The notes under the pieces were generated by a model that was given only the letters and a program-made list of their open reading frames with translations, was not told the DNA's origin and ran no database searches. Of a DNA stretch of 64,000 nt, positions 43,873-51,759 are shown piece by piece (the stretch's first letter is position 1; every line of letters begins with the position of its first letter). The position numbers and the translations under genes were made by a program. The DNA is from Haloplanus rubicundus (GTDB lineage Archaea > Halobacteriota > Halobacteria > Halobacteriales > Haloferacaceae), in assembly GCF_003342675.1 (NCBI RefSeq), contig NZ_CP031148.1, positions 1,302,001 through 1,366,000 on the forward strand, read 5' to 3'.

Positions 43873-45135
43873 TCAGTCGTCGCTGGCAGAGGGTTCCGAC
43901 TTTTGGAACGCCGTGAGCGTCATCTGCGAGGGTGTCTCGCTCATCTCACGGTGAGTCGTGGCGGTGTCACTACCGCTCCCATCCCGAGACGAGTCATCGC
44001 GTTCCGCCTTGTCAAGCGGGACGCTCTCTCCCCACGGGTCAACCCGTCGTGCGATATTCGCGGAAGCGTTGATGTCGGCCTGAAACGTCGAGACGTGGCA
44101 GTCGTCGTTCGGACACCGGAACTCGGCTTGGGAGTCCCGCCGACCGATGCGGTGGCACGAGTGGCACGTCTGACTGGTGTACGCCGGATTCACGTACTCG
44201 ACCGGGATACCTGCTTCCGTCGCCTTGTCTTCGATGCGCCCTTGGAGTCGGGCGAACGCCCACGAGTGAAGGCGACGGTTCATGTACTTCCCGTAGTCGA
44301 GTCGTTCGCGGATGTACGTCAGATTCTCCATCACCAACACCGGGTCCTCAAACCGTTTGGCGTACTCGACGGCTTCCCGAGACGCCTTCTCCACGATGTC
44401 GGTGAGCGCGTTCTGGTAGTGGTCGAACCGTTCGTCGGTACGCCACTCCGAAGCGTCACGCTCTTGGAGTCGTTTCAGGGTGGTGTGCATCTCTTTGCGG
44501 AGATGCTTCGCTCTGCTTCCGCTACGCACGAGCGGGTCAGTCGGAGAACCGTCCTTGAGGGCACAGCCCGTGATGAGGGCGGTTTCTCCGATGTCCAAGC
44601 CGATGTGCGTGGCGTCACCGTCCGTCGCTGGTTCTTCGACCGGGTACTCGACGGTGACGTGCAGTACCCAGTTCTTCCGATGCTGTTGAAGCCGTATCTC
44701 GCCCGCCTTCGCGTCCTCCGATACGAGGTCGTGCCAGAGGTCTTCTTGCTCGGGATTGATACGGAGCGGTATCCAGAAGTTCGTTCCCCGTCCCGGCCGG
44801 GGAACCCACCACGTGAACTCGTAGTCGCGTTCTTCGGAGTGGTCAAACTTCGCGGCTTGGTTGGTGAGCCGTATCGGGTGTTCGTCGTCCAACTCCTTCG
44901 CGTTGTACGTCTTGCGGAGTTTCGGGACGTAGTTGCAGAGTGCGGCTTTGGCCTGATACGGGAGGTCATAGGGCGTCACGATGTCGCTCACCGCCGACAT
45001 GGTACTCGCCCCGGAGTCGAACGCCTCTTGCAGACCGTCGCGGTAGGTTTCGAGCAGGTCGTTGAGTTTCGACTGCTTGTGCGCGGTGGGTGGCGCGAAC
45101 GTCGCCTGCAACGTCTTCGTGACGGTCGTGGACAT
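43873..45135 (-). CDS. tnpB: TnpB, RNA-guided endonuclease partnered with TnpA
   Basis: 420 residues from ATG 45133-45135. Catalytic motifs are GLDIGETALITG, VLVMENLTYIRE (Glu kept, the usual following Asp is Asn) and QADINASANIAR. The zinc ribbon is CHSCH...CPNDDCH, in which a His-rich context replaces one of the usual glycines. It is clearly a sister of the TnpB at 40329. The ~50-residue tail is polar and acidic. Confidence 0.92.
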   Translation of the reverse strand: MSTTVTKTLQATFAPPTAHKQSKLNDLLETYRDGLQEAFDSGASTMSAVSDIVTPYDLPYQAKAALCNYVPKLRKTYNAKELDDEHPIRLTNQAAKFDHSEERDYEFTWWVPRPGRGTNFWIPLRINPEQEDLWHDLVSEDAKAGEIRLQQHRKNWVLHVTVEYPVEEPATDGDATHIGLDIGETALITGCALKDGSPTDPLVRSGSRAKHLRKEMHTTLKRLQERDASEWRTDERFDHYQNALTDIVEKASREAVEYAKRFEDPVLVMENLTYIRERLDYGKYMNRRLHSWAFARLQGRIEDKATEAGIPVEYVNPAYTSQTCHSCHRIGRRDSQAEFRCPNDDCHVSTFQADINASANIARRVDPWGESVPLDKAERDDSSRDGSGSDTATTHREMSETPSQMTLTAFQKSEPSASDD

Positions 45136-45137
45136 CG

Positions 45138-45530
45138 CTACTGTTCCTCCACGTACTCCATCAGCACGTCGATGCTCACCTGTCCGGTGGTTGCGAGGAA
45201 GTACCCCGGTTGCCAGAACGCGCTGTCGAGCGCCTGCCGAGTCTCGGGGTACTCGTCCCGAATCTTGCGAGACGAGACGCCTTTGAGAGAGTTGATGAGC
45301 TTGGTGAGGTTCGTGGTGGGCTTCGCCGTGAACAGGATGTGAACATGGTCGGAACCGCCGTTGACGTTCTGGATGCTCACGCCGAAGTCCTCGGAGATGT
45401 CGCTGGCAATCTCACCGATCCGTTCGGCTATCTCGTCGGTGAGGATGTCCGCGCGGTACTTTGTGACGGTCACAAAGTGGTATTGGAGCGCGTAGACCGT
45501 TTGCGACCCTTTTTCGAGGTTGTACTTCAT
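45138..45530 (-). CDS. tnpA: IS200-type Y1 transposase TnpA
   Basis: 130 residues from ATG 45528-45530. The HUH site is HVH in GGSDHVHILFTAKP, and the catalytic Tyr is in SIDVLMEYVEEQ at the very end. QYHFVTVTKYRADILT is the expected N-terminal strand. It starts just inside the element's left end. The AT-rich DNA upstream (TTTTAATAAAAGG) is the probable promoter. Confidence 0.93.
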   Translation of the reverse strand: MKYNLEKGSQTVYALQYHFVTVTKYRADILTDEIAERIGEIASDISEDFGVSIQNVNGGSDHVHILFTAKPTTNLTKLINSLKGVSSRKIRDEYPETRQALDSAFWQPGYFLATTGQVSIDVLMEYVEEQ

Positions 45531-45800
45531 TTGGCCATACTAATTTCTACACACCCAATTTTAATAAAAGGTTTGCCATCGTGGGGTATTCGGCCTGCAA
45601 CCGACGGTGGAACGTGAGGCAGTTGTCGGCTTCACGCCCGCCCTAAAGGGCGGGATTCTCGCCTTGAAGAAAGATAGGTACGCGATCAGCGGGACCGTTC
45701 GGCGGCGACCGACTCTACACCGGTACCGGTGACATTCGGGGCAGGGGCGATTGACCTCCGGCAACCACCGGTTTTGGAGTCTGACCATCGCTCGGCTGGC

Positions 45801-46223
45801 CTATCTGACGACGGTGACGGGAACTGGCGCCCGTCGAGTGACGTCCTCGGCGACGCTCCCGAGCAGGATGCGTGACATCGTCGACCGACCGTGGCTTCCG
45901 ATGACGATCTGGTCGATGTCGTGGTCTTCGGCGTAGACGACGATTTCACGTGCTGGATCGCCGACGACGGTCTCGGTCTGGATCGCTTCGTCGAACTCGT
46001 CGGCGATCTCCGTTGCCTCCTCGAAGAGTTCCTCGGCCCGCTGCTGGGCTCGCTCCCGGAGTTTCTCGGTCCCGATCAGTGCTCGGGCGCCATAGCTCTC
46101 TTCGATATAGTCGATGACGTAAAGGACTGTGACCCGTGCATCGGGCCGTGTCGAGAGGGCGTGTTCGAGCGCCCGTTTCGCCATCGGCGAACTGTCCATC
46201 GGCACGAGGAGGTGGTCTGTCAT
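45801..46223 (-). CDS. Universal stress protein (UspA family)
   Basis: 140 residues from ATG 46221-46223. It starts DHLLVPMDSSPMAKRALEHA; the ATP loop is IVIGSHGRSTMSRILLGSVAEDVTRRAPVPVTVVR, a canonical G-2x-G-9x-G-S pattern. It is therefore probably an ATP-binding Usp. It is 43 bases from the downstream end of the Na/Pi-type transporter gene, which is in the same direction, so the transporter and Usp may be one transcript. Confidence 0.93.
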   Translation of the reverse strand: MTDHLLVPMDSSPMAKRALEHALSTRPDARVTVLYVIDYIEESYGARALIGTEKLRERAQQRAEELFEEATEIADEFDEAIQTETVVGDPAREIVVYAEDHDIDQIVIGSHGRSTMSRILLGSVAEDVTRRAPVPVTVVR

Positions 46224-46266
46224 GGGTTTTCGTATGGATCCGTCAGCATTGTTTGTTGTGTGTCGG

Positions 46267-47385
46267 TCAGAGGTGCGGGACGAGTAACAGTGCGAGTGGT
46301 ACGGCGACTAACAGAATGGCGAATCCGACGAAGAACCGGCGATCCGTGAGGAGCCTGTCCTGTGTGACGTCCACGATCTGGGTGTAGGGCTCGTACCCGA
46401 CGAGTACCGTAAGCGTGAGCAACGTCCCGAGAGTCATCAGAAGCAGGACGATAGCGACGCCGACGGTCGTCTCCAGCACGAACGCCACGACGAGAGTGTC
46501 GAACAGCGTCCCGATGTTCGCGCCGAGGATGTACGGCACGATCTCGTCACGCCGGACGAATTGACGGTTGTACAACGGCACGACCACACCCAGGGAGAAG
46601 GCGATGCTCGTCGTGACGCCCGTGATCAGGAATCCGATTCCGAAGGCCGTCCACTGCCCTTCGAAGTGTCGGAACAGGTATGTCCGGACTGATTCCGTCT
46701 CCACGCGCTCTAACACCTCGTCGAACAGCCAGAGGCTCCCCAACAGCAACGCGATCGCGATGACGAGTGCTATCTCCGGTCCGGACGAACGGGTGACGGT
46801 CTCGGTGATTGGTTCGAAAAATCGCAGCGATCGGACGGGCAGAGACAGTCCGCCGGTTGCGGCAAACAGTTCAGATTGGAACGTCGTCAGGACGACGATC
46901 CCGAGCGCGGTCACCGGGAGGTAGACGGTGAACGTCACCACGAAGGTTAGCAGTCCGAGGCTCGTTCTCTCCCTCAGAGTACGCGTACGGCGCTTCTGAA
47001 AATAGTCCAGCGTGCCGACGAGGACGACGATAGCGCCCGCCCCGAGACGGGAACCAGCGATCATCAGGAACGCCTCCGACGCGGAGATAATACCGGACCG
47101 GAGCAGCGAGAGCGTGAGTGCCGCCACCACCGATCCGTTAGTCACCCCGTAGGTCGCCAGCCAACTCAGTCCGAGTGCGGAGCCGTTGTCGACGACGACC
47201 GTCCTGAGGAGGCGCTCGATGAGGGGCTCCGCCGCTTCCGTTGCCGTCCCGAGTAACTGGACGGCAAACAGAAACAGGAGAAGTGCCGTGAGCCCGCCGG
47301 CCCAGAGGGGCCCCGATTCGGATACGAATTCTAGCAGTCTCGTGGCCCGCGTAGCCGCCTCAGATGTCTCGTCCGGTCCAGTCAT
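46267..47385 (-). CDS. Na/Pi-cotransporter family membrane protein
   Basis: 372 residues from ATG 47383-47385. Two inverted halves each carry a helix with a polar break: TYGVTNGSVVAALTLSLLRSG and GFLITGVTTSIAFSLGVVVPL, in the positions of the QSSS-type repeats of Na/Pi (NptA/SLC34-like) proteins. The usual Gln-Ser-Ser is replaced here by Thr/Asn-Gly-Ser and Thr-Thr-Ser. IVPYILGANIGTLFDTLVVAF fits the family's G-A-N-I-G-T motif. About nine hydrophobic segments are present. The substrate is uncertain, and phosphate is the default guess. Confidence 0.75.
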   Translation of the reverse strand: MTGPDETSEAATRATRLLEFVSESGPLWAGGLTALLLFLFAVQLLGTATEAAEPLIERLLRTVVVDNGSALGLSWLATYGVTNGSVVAALTLSLLRSGIISASEAFLMIAGSRLGAGAIVVLVGTLDYFQKRRTRTLRERTSLGLLTFVVTFTVYLPVTALGIVVLTTFQSELFAATGGLSLPVRSLRFFEPITETVTRSSGPEIALVIAIALLLGSLWLFDEVLERVETESVRTYLFRHFEGQWTAFGIGFLITGVTTSIAFSLGVVVPLYNRQFVRRDEIVPYILGANIGTLFDTLVVAFVLETTVGVAIVLLLMTLGTLLTLTVLVGYEPYTQIVDVTQDRLLTDRRFFVGFAILLVAVPLALLLVPHL

Positions 47386-47675
47386 GTACTCGTGATCACC
47401 AGATCCGTCCGTGGTCCGGAGATATGCCAACACGGTCTGTACAGACCCCCGTCGACGCGTCGGGGTGGCTCGCACAGACGATGGCCCTTCGGCGCTGATA
47501 CCCAGCGACGGCACCCCCGCCGATCTGACAGAACACTTCGAGATTCACGAGAGATCACCGTCGAGAGAGGATAGTTCAGCCGCTGGACCGCCACAGCGAC
47601 TGCGTTCACAGGAGATTGCCTGTCGAGGCTGGTCGATCTCGCGAGTCAGTCTGTGCTCACGCCGGATACGGTCTC

Positions 47676-49808
47676 TCATCCGTCGGTCTCCCGCGCTGTC
47701 TCGACTGGTAGCGCCTCCCTGTCGACAGTCAATCGCAGATCGACGGCATGCACGCCCTCCGGAGAAACGACGAGCGGATTGATGTCGAATTCGGTAATCG
47801 CGGGGAAATCAGTGACGAGTTGGGATATTCGTTGGATGGTCTCCACGACGCCGTCGACATCGGCCGGAGTGCGTCCGCGTGCTCCTTGGAGCATCGGCGC
47901 TGCCTGGATCTCCTCGGTCATTTCGCGTGCCTCCCGTTCGCTGACGGGGGCTACGCGAAACGCCGTGTCTTCGAAAATCTGGACGAAGATTCCTCCCAGT
48001 CCAAACATCACGAGATGGCCGAACTGCGGATCGCGCTTCACACCGACGATCGTCTCCGTACTCTCGTCCGGGTCGACGAACTCCTGGACCTGTACCCCGA
48101 GAACGGTCGCATCTGGATCGTGATCGATCGCCCGCTCGCGGAGGGTCTGGTAGGTGCCACGAACCGCCTCGATTGGAACGTCCACTTCGACGCCACCGAT
48201 GTCGGACTTGTGGAGGATGTCTGGACTGACGATCTTCATGGCGACCGGGCCACCGATCTCCTCGGCGATCGATTCGGCTTCTGAAGCACTCTCGGCGAGG
48301 TCACTTGCTGGAATGGGGATCCCGTAGGCGTCGAGTAACCCCATCACCTCGACACCCAGATGATCCACGTCACGCTCGGCCGCCTGCATCAAAATCTCTC
48401 GGGCGCGCTCTTTCTCGATATCGAATGCTTCGGGAGATTCGTACTCGCGTTCTGTGACGTCCCGATACTTCGCGAGTACCTCGAGGCTGGAGACCGCCCT
48501 CTCTGGGTCGAAATAGTTAGGGATGCCGTACGATTCCAGCGTATTGGCTGCACGATCCGCTTCCTCGCCGCCCATCAGACAGGTCACGACCGGCTTCTCG
48601 TGCCGGCGTTGGAGATCGCCGATGGCGTCGGCCAGGTCATCGAACTCGAGCGTTTCTGTCGGCACACAGAGGACGATAGCCCCGGCGACGCTCTCGCCAC
48701 CCAGTACGATGTCGAGAGACTCGCGAAACCGGTCGATGTCCGCATCGCCGATGATGTCGAGGGGATTCGCCACGTCGGCTTCGCCTGGAAGCACGTCTGC
48801 AAGCTCGGCCCCAACGTCGTCGCCGAACTCCGCGATCGTCAGTCGGGAATCACTGACGGCGTCGGTCGTGAGAACGCCGGGCCCCCCACCGTTCGTGACC
48901 ACTGCGATGTCGTCGTCTTCGAGTAGCGGTTGTCCGGCGAGCACCTGCCCGTAGTCGAAGACCTCTTGGATGTTCATTGCCCGGAGGACCCCAGCTTGAT
49001 GAAGACCGGCCTCGTAAGCGTCCTCACTCCCGGCGATCGACCCGGTATGTGAGGCTGCGGCTTCAGCCCCGGCCTCCGTCCGGCCCGATTTGATGACCAC
49101 GATCGGTGTCTCCATCGTCACGTCGCGGGCCGTTTCGATGAAGCGCTGGCCGTCACCGATGTCCTCGAGATACGCCAAGATGACGTCGGTGTCTGGATCG
49201 TCGCTCCACTGTTCGATAAAATCGATCTCGTCGAGAACGGCCTCGTTTCCCAGGGAAACGATGTCTTTGAATCCGACGCCGTGCTGGGCCGCCCAGCCGA
49301 GTACCGCCGCGATGAACGCGCCGGACTGACTCATAAACGAGATCGAACCCACCGGAGGCTCACCTCGTACGAAGGTCGCGTTGAGTCCAGACGGGGTACT
49401 GATGATGCCGATACAGTTCGGTCCGACGAGGTTGAGGTCGTACTCCTCGGCGACGTCGATCAACTCCTGTTCCCGCTGTTCGCCCTCCCCTCCGGTTTCG
49501 CTGAACCCAGCCGTAATAACGACGACATCGGTAATCCCAGCGTGTCCGATCTGGCGAACGACGTCGACGGCAACCGTCGCCGGAACGGCGACGACGGCGA
49601 GATCGATCGATGCGGCGTCGGGAACGTCGCCGATCTCCGAATAGCACTCCCGGCCGAGCACCGTTTCCAGGTTCGGATTGACTGGGATCACGTCGCCATC
49701 GAACGACGAGAGATTCTTCAGCAGCGCTCGCCCGACCGAGCCCTCCTCGTCGTTCGCACCGATGATGGCGACGCGATCCGGAGTGAACAGCCCCGACAGG
49801 TCCGGCAT
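47676..49808 (-). CDS. acd: ADP-forming acyl-CoA (acetate-CoA) synthetase, fused alpha-beta chain
   Basis: 710 residues from ATG 49806-49808. It has the N-terminal CoA-binding Rossmann domain (SVGRALLKNLSSFDGDVIPVNP), VGPNCIGIISTPSGLNATF and MSQSGAFIAAVLGW. The phosphohistidine site is in EAAASHTGSIAG. The C-terminal ATP-grasp domain follows (AYGIPIPASDLAESASEA...GGPVAMKIVSPDILHKSDIGGVE...FGLGGIFVQIFEDTAFRVAP). In haloarchaea this enzyme turns acetyl-CoA or other acyl-CoA plus ADP and Pi into acid, CoA and ATP. It is the last gene of a thiolase-DUF35-acd operon, with a gap of four bases. Confidence 0.9.
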   Translation of the reverse strand: MPDLSGLFTPDRVAIIGANDEEGSVGRALLKNLSSFDGDVIPVNPNLETVLGRECYSEIGDVPDAASIDLAVVAVPATVAVDVVRQIGHAGITDVVVITAGFSETGGEGEQREQELIDVAEEYDLNLVGPNCIGIISTPSGLNATFVRGEPPVGSISFMSQSGAFIAAVLGWAAQHGVGFKDIVSLGNEAVLDEIDFIEQWSDDPDTDVILAYLEDIGDGQRFIETARDVTMETPIVVIKSGRTEAGAEAAASHTGSIAGSEDAYEAGLHQAGVLRAMNIQEVFDYGQVLAGQPLLEDDDIAVVTNGGGPGVLTTDAVSDSRLTIAEFGDDVGAELADVLPGEADVANPLDIIGDADIDRFRESLDIVLGGESVAGAIVLCVPTETLEFDDLADAIGDLQRRHEKPVVTCLMGGEEADRAANTLESYGIPNYFDPERAVSSLEVLAKYRDVTEREYESPEAFDIEKERAREILMQAAERDVDHLGVEVMGLLDAYGIPIPASDLAESASEAESIAEEIGGPVAMKIVSPDILHKSDIGGVEVDVPIEAVRGTYQTLRERAIDHDPDATVLGVQVQEFVDPDESTETIVGVKRDPQFGHLVMFGLGGIFVQIFEDTAFRVAPVSEREAREMTEEIQAAPMLQGARGRTPADVDGVVETIQRISQLVTDFPAITEFDINPLVVSPEGVHAVDLRLTVDREALPVETARETDG

Positions 49809-49812
49809 CAGT

Positions 49813-50193
49813 TCACTCCTCCGCCGGTCGGAACGTGAGGACAGCCGTTCCCGCGTCGCGTGGTTCCGTCCCGAGTACGACCGCATCGCCGATGGCGATA
49901 TCGTCGGCAGTTGCATCCCGGAGTTGTCCAGTGAGTGTGATCTCCTCGTCTAGTTCGACGAGCGCAACGGTGTAGGGTGTCTCACCGTGGAATTTCGGGA
50001 TCGTGATCGAGATCTCGGTGAACGAGAGAACCGTTCCGCGTTTGGAGAGTGGCTCTCGGGTTAGGTCGGCCGACCCACACGCCGGACACAGCCGACGAGG
50101 CGGAAGCGTCCCGTGTCCGCACGTCTCGCAGGCGAGGTATTGCTGTTCGTCCGACTCGATCGTGTCCGTGAAGCTATCGAACCATTTCGGCAT
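49813..50193 (-). CDS. DUF35 zinc-ribbon/OB-fold protein, thiolase partner
   Basis: 126 residues from ATG 50191-50193 (GTG 50199 possible). A rubredoxin-like zinc ribbon CETCG...CPACG at about residues 22-40 is followed by an OB-fold (RGTVLSFTEISI...YTVALVELDEEITLTGQL...GDAVVLG). In archaea, DUF35 proteins bridge acetoacetyl-CoA thiolase and its partner enzyme and channel the CoA ester. Here the gene lies two bases after the thiolase gene, which fits that role. Confidence 0.9.
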   Translation of the reverse strand: MPKWFDSFTDTIESDEQQYLACETCGHGTLPPRRLCPACGSADLTREPLSKRGTVLSFTEISITIPKFHGETPYTVALVELDEEITLTGQLRDATADDIAIGDAVVLGTEPRDAGTAVLTFRPAEE

Positions 50194-50195
50194 GA

Positions 50196-51353
50196 TCACT
50201 CACCTCCGAGGATGGTCACCGTCGTACTCGCGCCGCTCCCGCCAACGTTGTGGGCGAGGGCGGTATTTACACCCTCGACCTGATTTGGGTGTCGTCCGTC
50301 GATTTGCTTCGTCAGCTCGACTATCTGTCCGATACCCGTCACACCGACCGGATGGCCTTTCCCGAGGAGGCCGCCCGACGTATTGACTGGGAGCTTCCCG
50401 TCGAGTGCCGTCTCGCCGTCGACTGCGCCGCGAGTGCCTTCTCCTCGGCCGTAGAACCCGAGCGCTTCCAGTGCGAGAATCTCGGCGATGGTGAAACAGT
50501 CGTGGACTTCGACGACGTCGATGTCTTCGGGGGCAGTATCGGCCTCGTCGTACGCTTCCTCGGCCGCGCGCTCGGCTGCAGGAGTTCGCGTGATGGTTGC
50601 TCGGTCCTGAAGCGCGACGGCGTCACTCGATTGCCCCGTTCCCAGAACGCTAGCCGACGTGTCGAGGCTGTGGTCGGCGGCGAACGCCTCGCTGACGACG
50701 ATGACCACGCTCGCGCCGTCGGAAACGGGACACGCGTCGTAGAGGACGAGCGGGGTGGCAATCGGTTTCGATGCCAGTACGTCGTCCACGGTGAGTTCTT
50801 TCTGAAACTGTGCGAGAGGATTTTCGACGGCGTTGTTGTGGTTTTTGACCGACACTGCAGCGAGGTCCTCTTTTCTCGCGCCGAACTCGTGCATGTAGCG
50901 CCGGGCCATGAGGGCGTAGATACCTGGGAACGTCAGCCCCTGTTCGTTCTCGTAGACATCGTCGGCAGCGTTGGCGAGCGCGTCGGTTACGTGTTCGATG
51001 TTAGCGATGGACATCTGCTCGACGCCTCCCGCGAGGACCGCATCCGCGGCCCCCGACTCGACGGCGTGTACCGCCTGTCGAAACGTCGCGCCGCCGGAGG
51101 CACACGCGCTCTCGATGCGGATCGACGCCACCTCGCGTGCGCCGACGTGGTCCGCGAGGAGCGCACCCATGTGCCCCTGGTCTTCGATGAGGTCGCCCAT
51201 GAAGTTCCCCACGTAGACGGCGTCGAGGTCGCTCGGACCGAGGTCCGTCTCCTCGAACGCGTCGATGGCGGCTTCGACGAACAGTTCCCGCGAGGACGAG
51301 TCGGGGTGTTCGTCGTATTTCGTACTCGCAACGCTCGCTATCTTCGGCGGCAT
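50196..51353 (-). CDS. Thiolase (acetyl-CoA acetyltransferase, archaeal SCP-x type)
   Basis: 385 residues from ATG 51351-51353. The nucleophile Cys is in ESACASGGATFRQAV. The C-terminal blocks are VVEVHDCFTIAEILALEALGF and NTSGGLLGKGHPVGVTGIGQIVEL, with the His of GHPVG. It condenses two acyl-CoA units or cleaves 3-ketoacyl-CoA. It is followed immediately by its DUF35 partner and acd, all on the minus strand. It may feed acetoacetyl-CoA to the reductase at 54515 and PhaC at 42182. Confidence 0.9.
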   Translation of the reverse strand: MPPKIASVASTKYDEHPDSSSRELFVEAAIDAFEETDLGPSDLDAVYVGNFMGDLIEDQGHMGALLADHVGAREVASIRIESACASGGATFRQAVHAVESGAADAVLAGGVEQMSIANIEHVTDALANAADDVYENEQGLTFPGIYALMARRYMHEFGARKEDLAAVSVKNHNNAVENPLAQFQKELTVDDVLASKPIATPLVLYDACPVSDGASVVIVVSEAFAADHSLDTSASVLGTGQSSDAVALQDRATITRTPAAERAAEEAYDEADTAPEDIDVVEVHDCFTIAEILALEALGFYGRGEGTRGAVDGETALDGKLPVNTSGGLLGKGHPVGVTGIGQIVELTKQIDGRHPNQVEGVNTALAHNVGGSGASTTVTILGGE

Positions 51354-51651
51354 GGTCGTCGTGTTAATCTTGCAACCATTAAGTCCGGCGACGATTTCCA
51401 GTACAAGAGAACTGGTGCGGGGCGAAATCGTATTCCGCGATGCGCTCGAGTGGCCGAGGAGTACGACCGATGCATCGCAACGACTCTCGAATCCAGTGAC
51501 TCGGGCGAGCATCGATTCCGCTACGATCCGCCACCATCAGTGACGGACGAGTGGGTGTCGTCGCCGGGGCATCTCCCGCCTACGGGTGAATACTTCTCAG
51601 CGAACGGTAACGACAAGGAACGTTATGAGATGCCGCCATAACTGTCACTAT

Positions 51652-51753
51652 ATGTACGAGGATCCCCTCGTGCCGACCGACGTTATTGACGGAGGCGCGC
51701 ATCGGGCCATCGTCGTGTACGCCACTGCCGTCGACCTCGTCGTCGGGGGGTAG
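51652..51753 (+). CDS. Possible 33-residue protein upstream of the P-type ATPase gene
   Basis: ATG 51652 follows a TATA-like CACTATATG and gives MYEDPLVPTDVIDGGAHRAI and a hydrophobic end; the stop is six bases before the ATPase start. It could be a leader peptide or part of the 5' untranslated region. The rest of the 400-base divergent gap (51354-51759) holds only promoter-like sequence for the two flanking operons. Confidence 0.25.
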   Translation: MYEDPLVPTDVIDGGAHRAIVVYATAVDLVVGG

Positions 51754-51759
51754 ACGAAC

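Larger units (their letters stand above)
43823..45665 (-). mobile_element. Complete IS200/IS605-type element with tnpA and tnpB, minus orientation
   Basis: The right end (at left) is GACATCCTCCTCGCCGTAAACGGCGAG, directly after phaC. The left end (at right) is CGCCCGCCCTAAAGGGCGGGATT at about 45634-45657. Both tnpA and tnpB are intact, with two bases between them. It differs from the element at 39.8 kb in both proteins, so the two are independent arrivals on either side of usp-phaC. Confidence 0.85.

Noticed and set aside
43903-45342. Plus-strand frame of about 479 residues
   Set aside because: It is antisense to an intact tnpB-tnpA pair with full catalytic motifs and has no recognisable domain.
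50250-51641. Plus-strand frame of about 463 residues
   Set aside because: Antisense to the thiolase gene, with GC-rich shadow composition.
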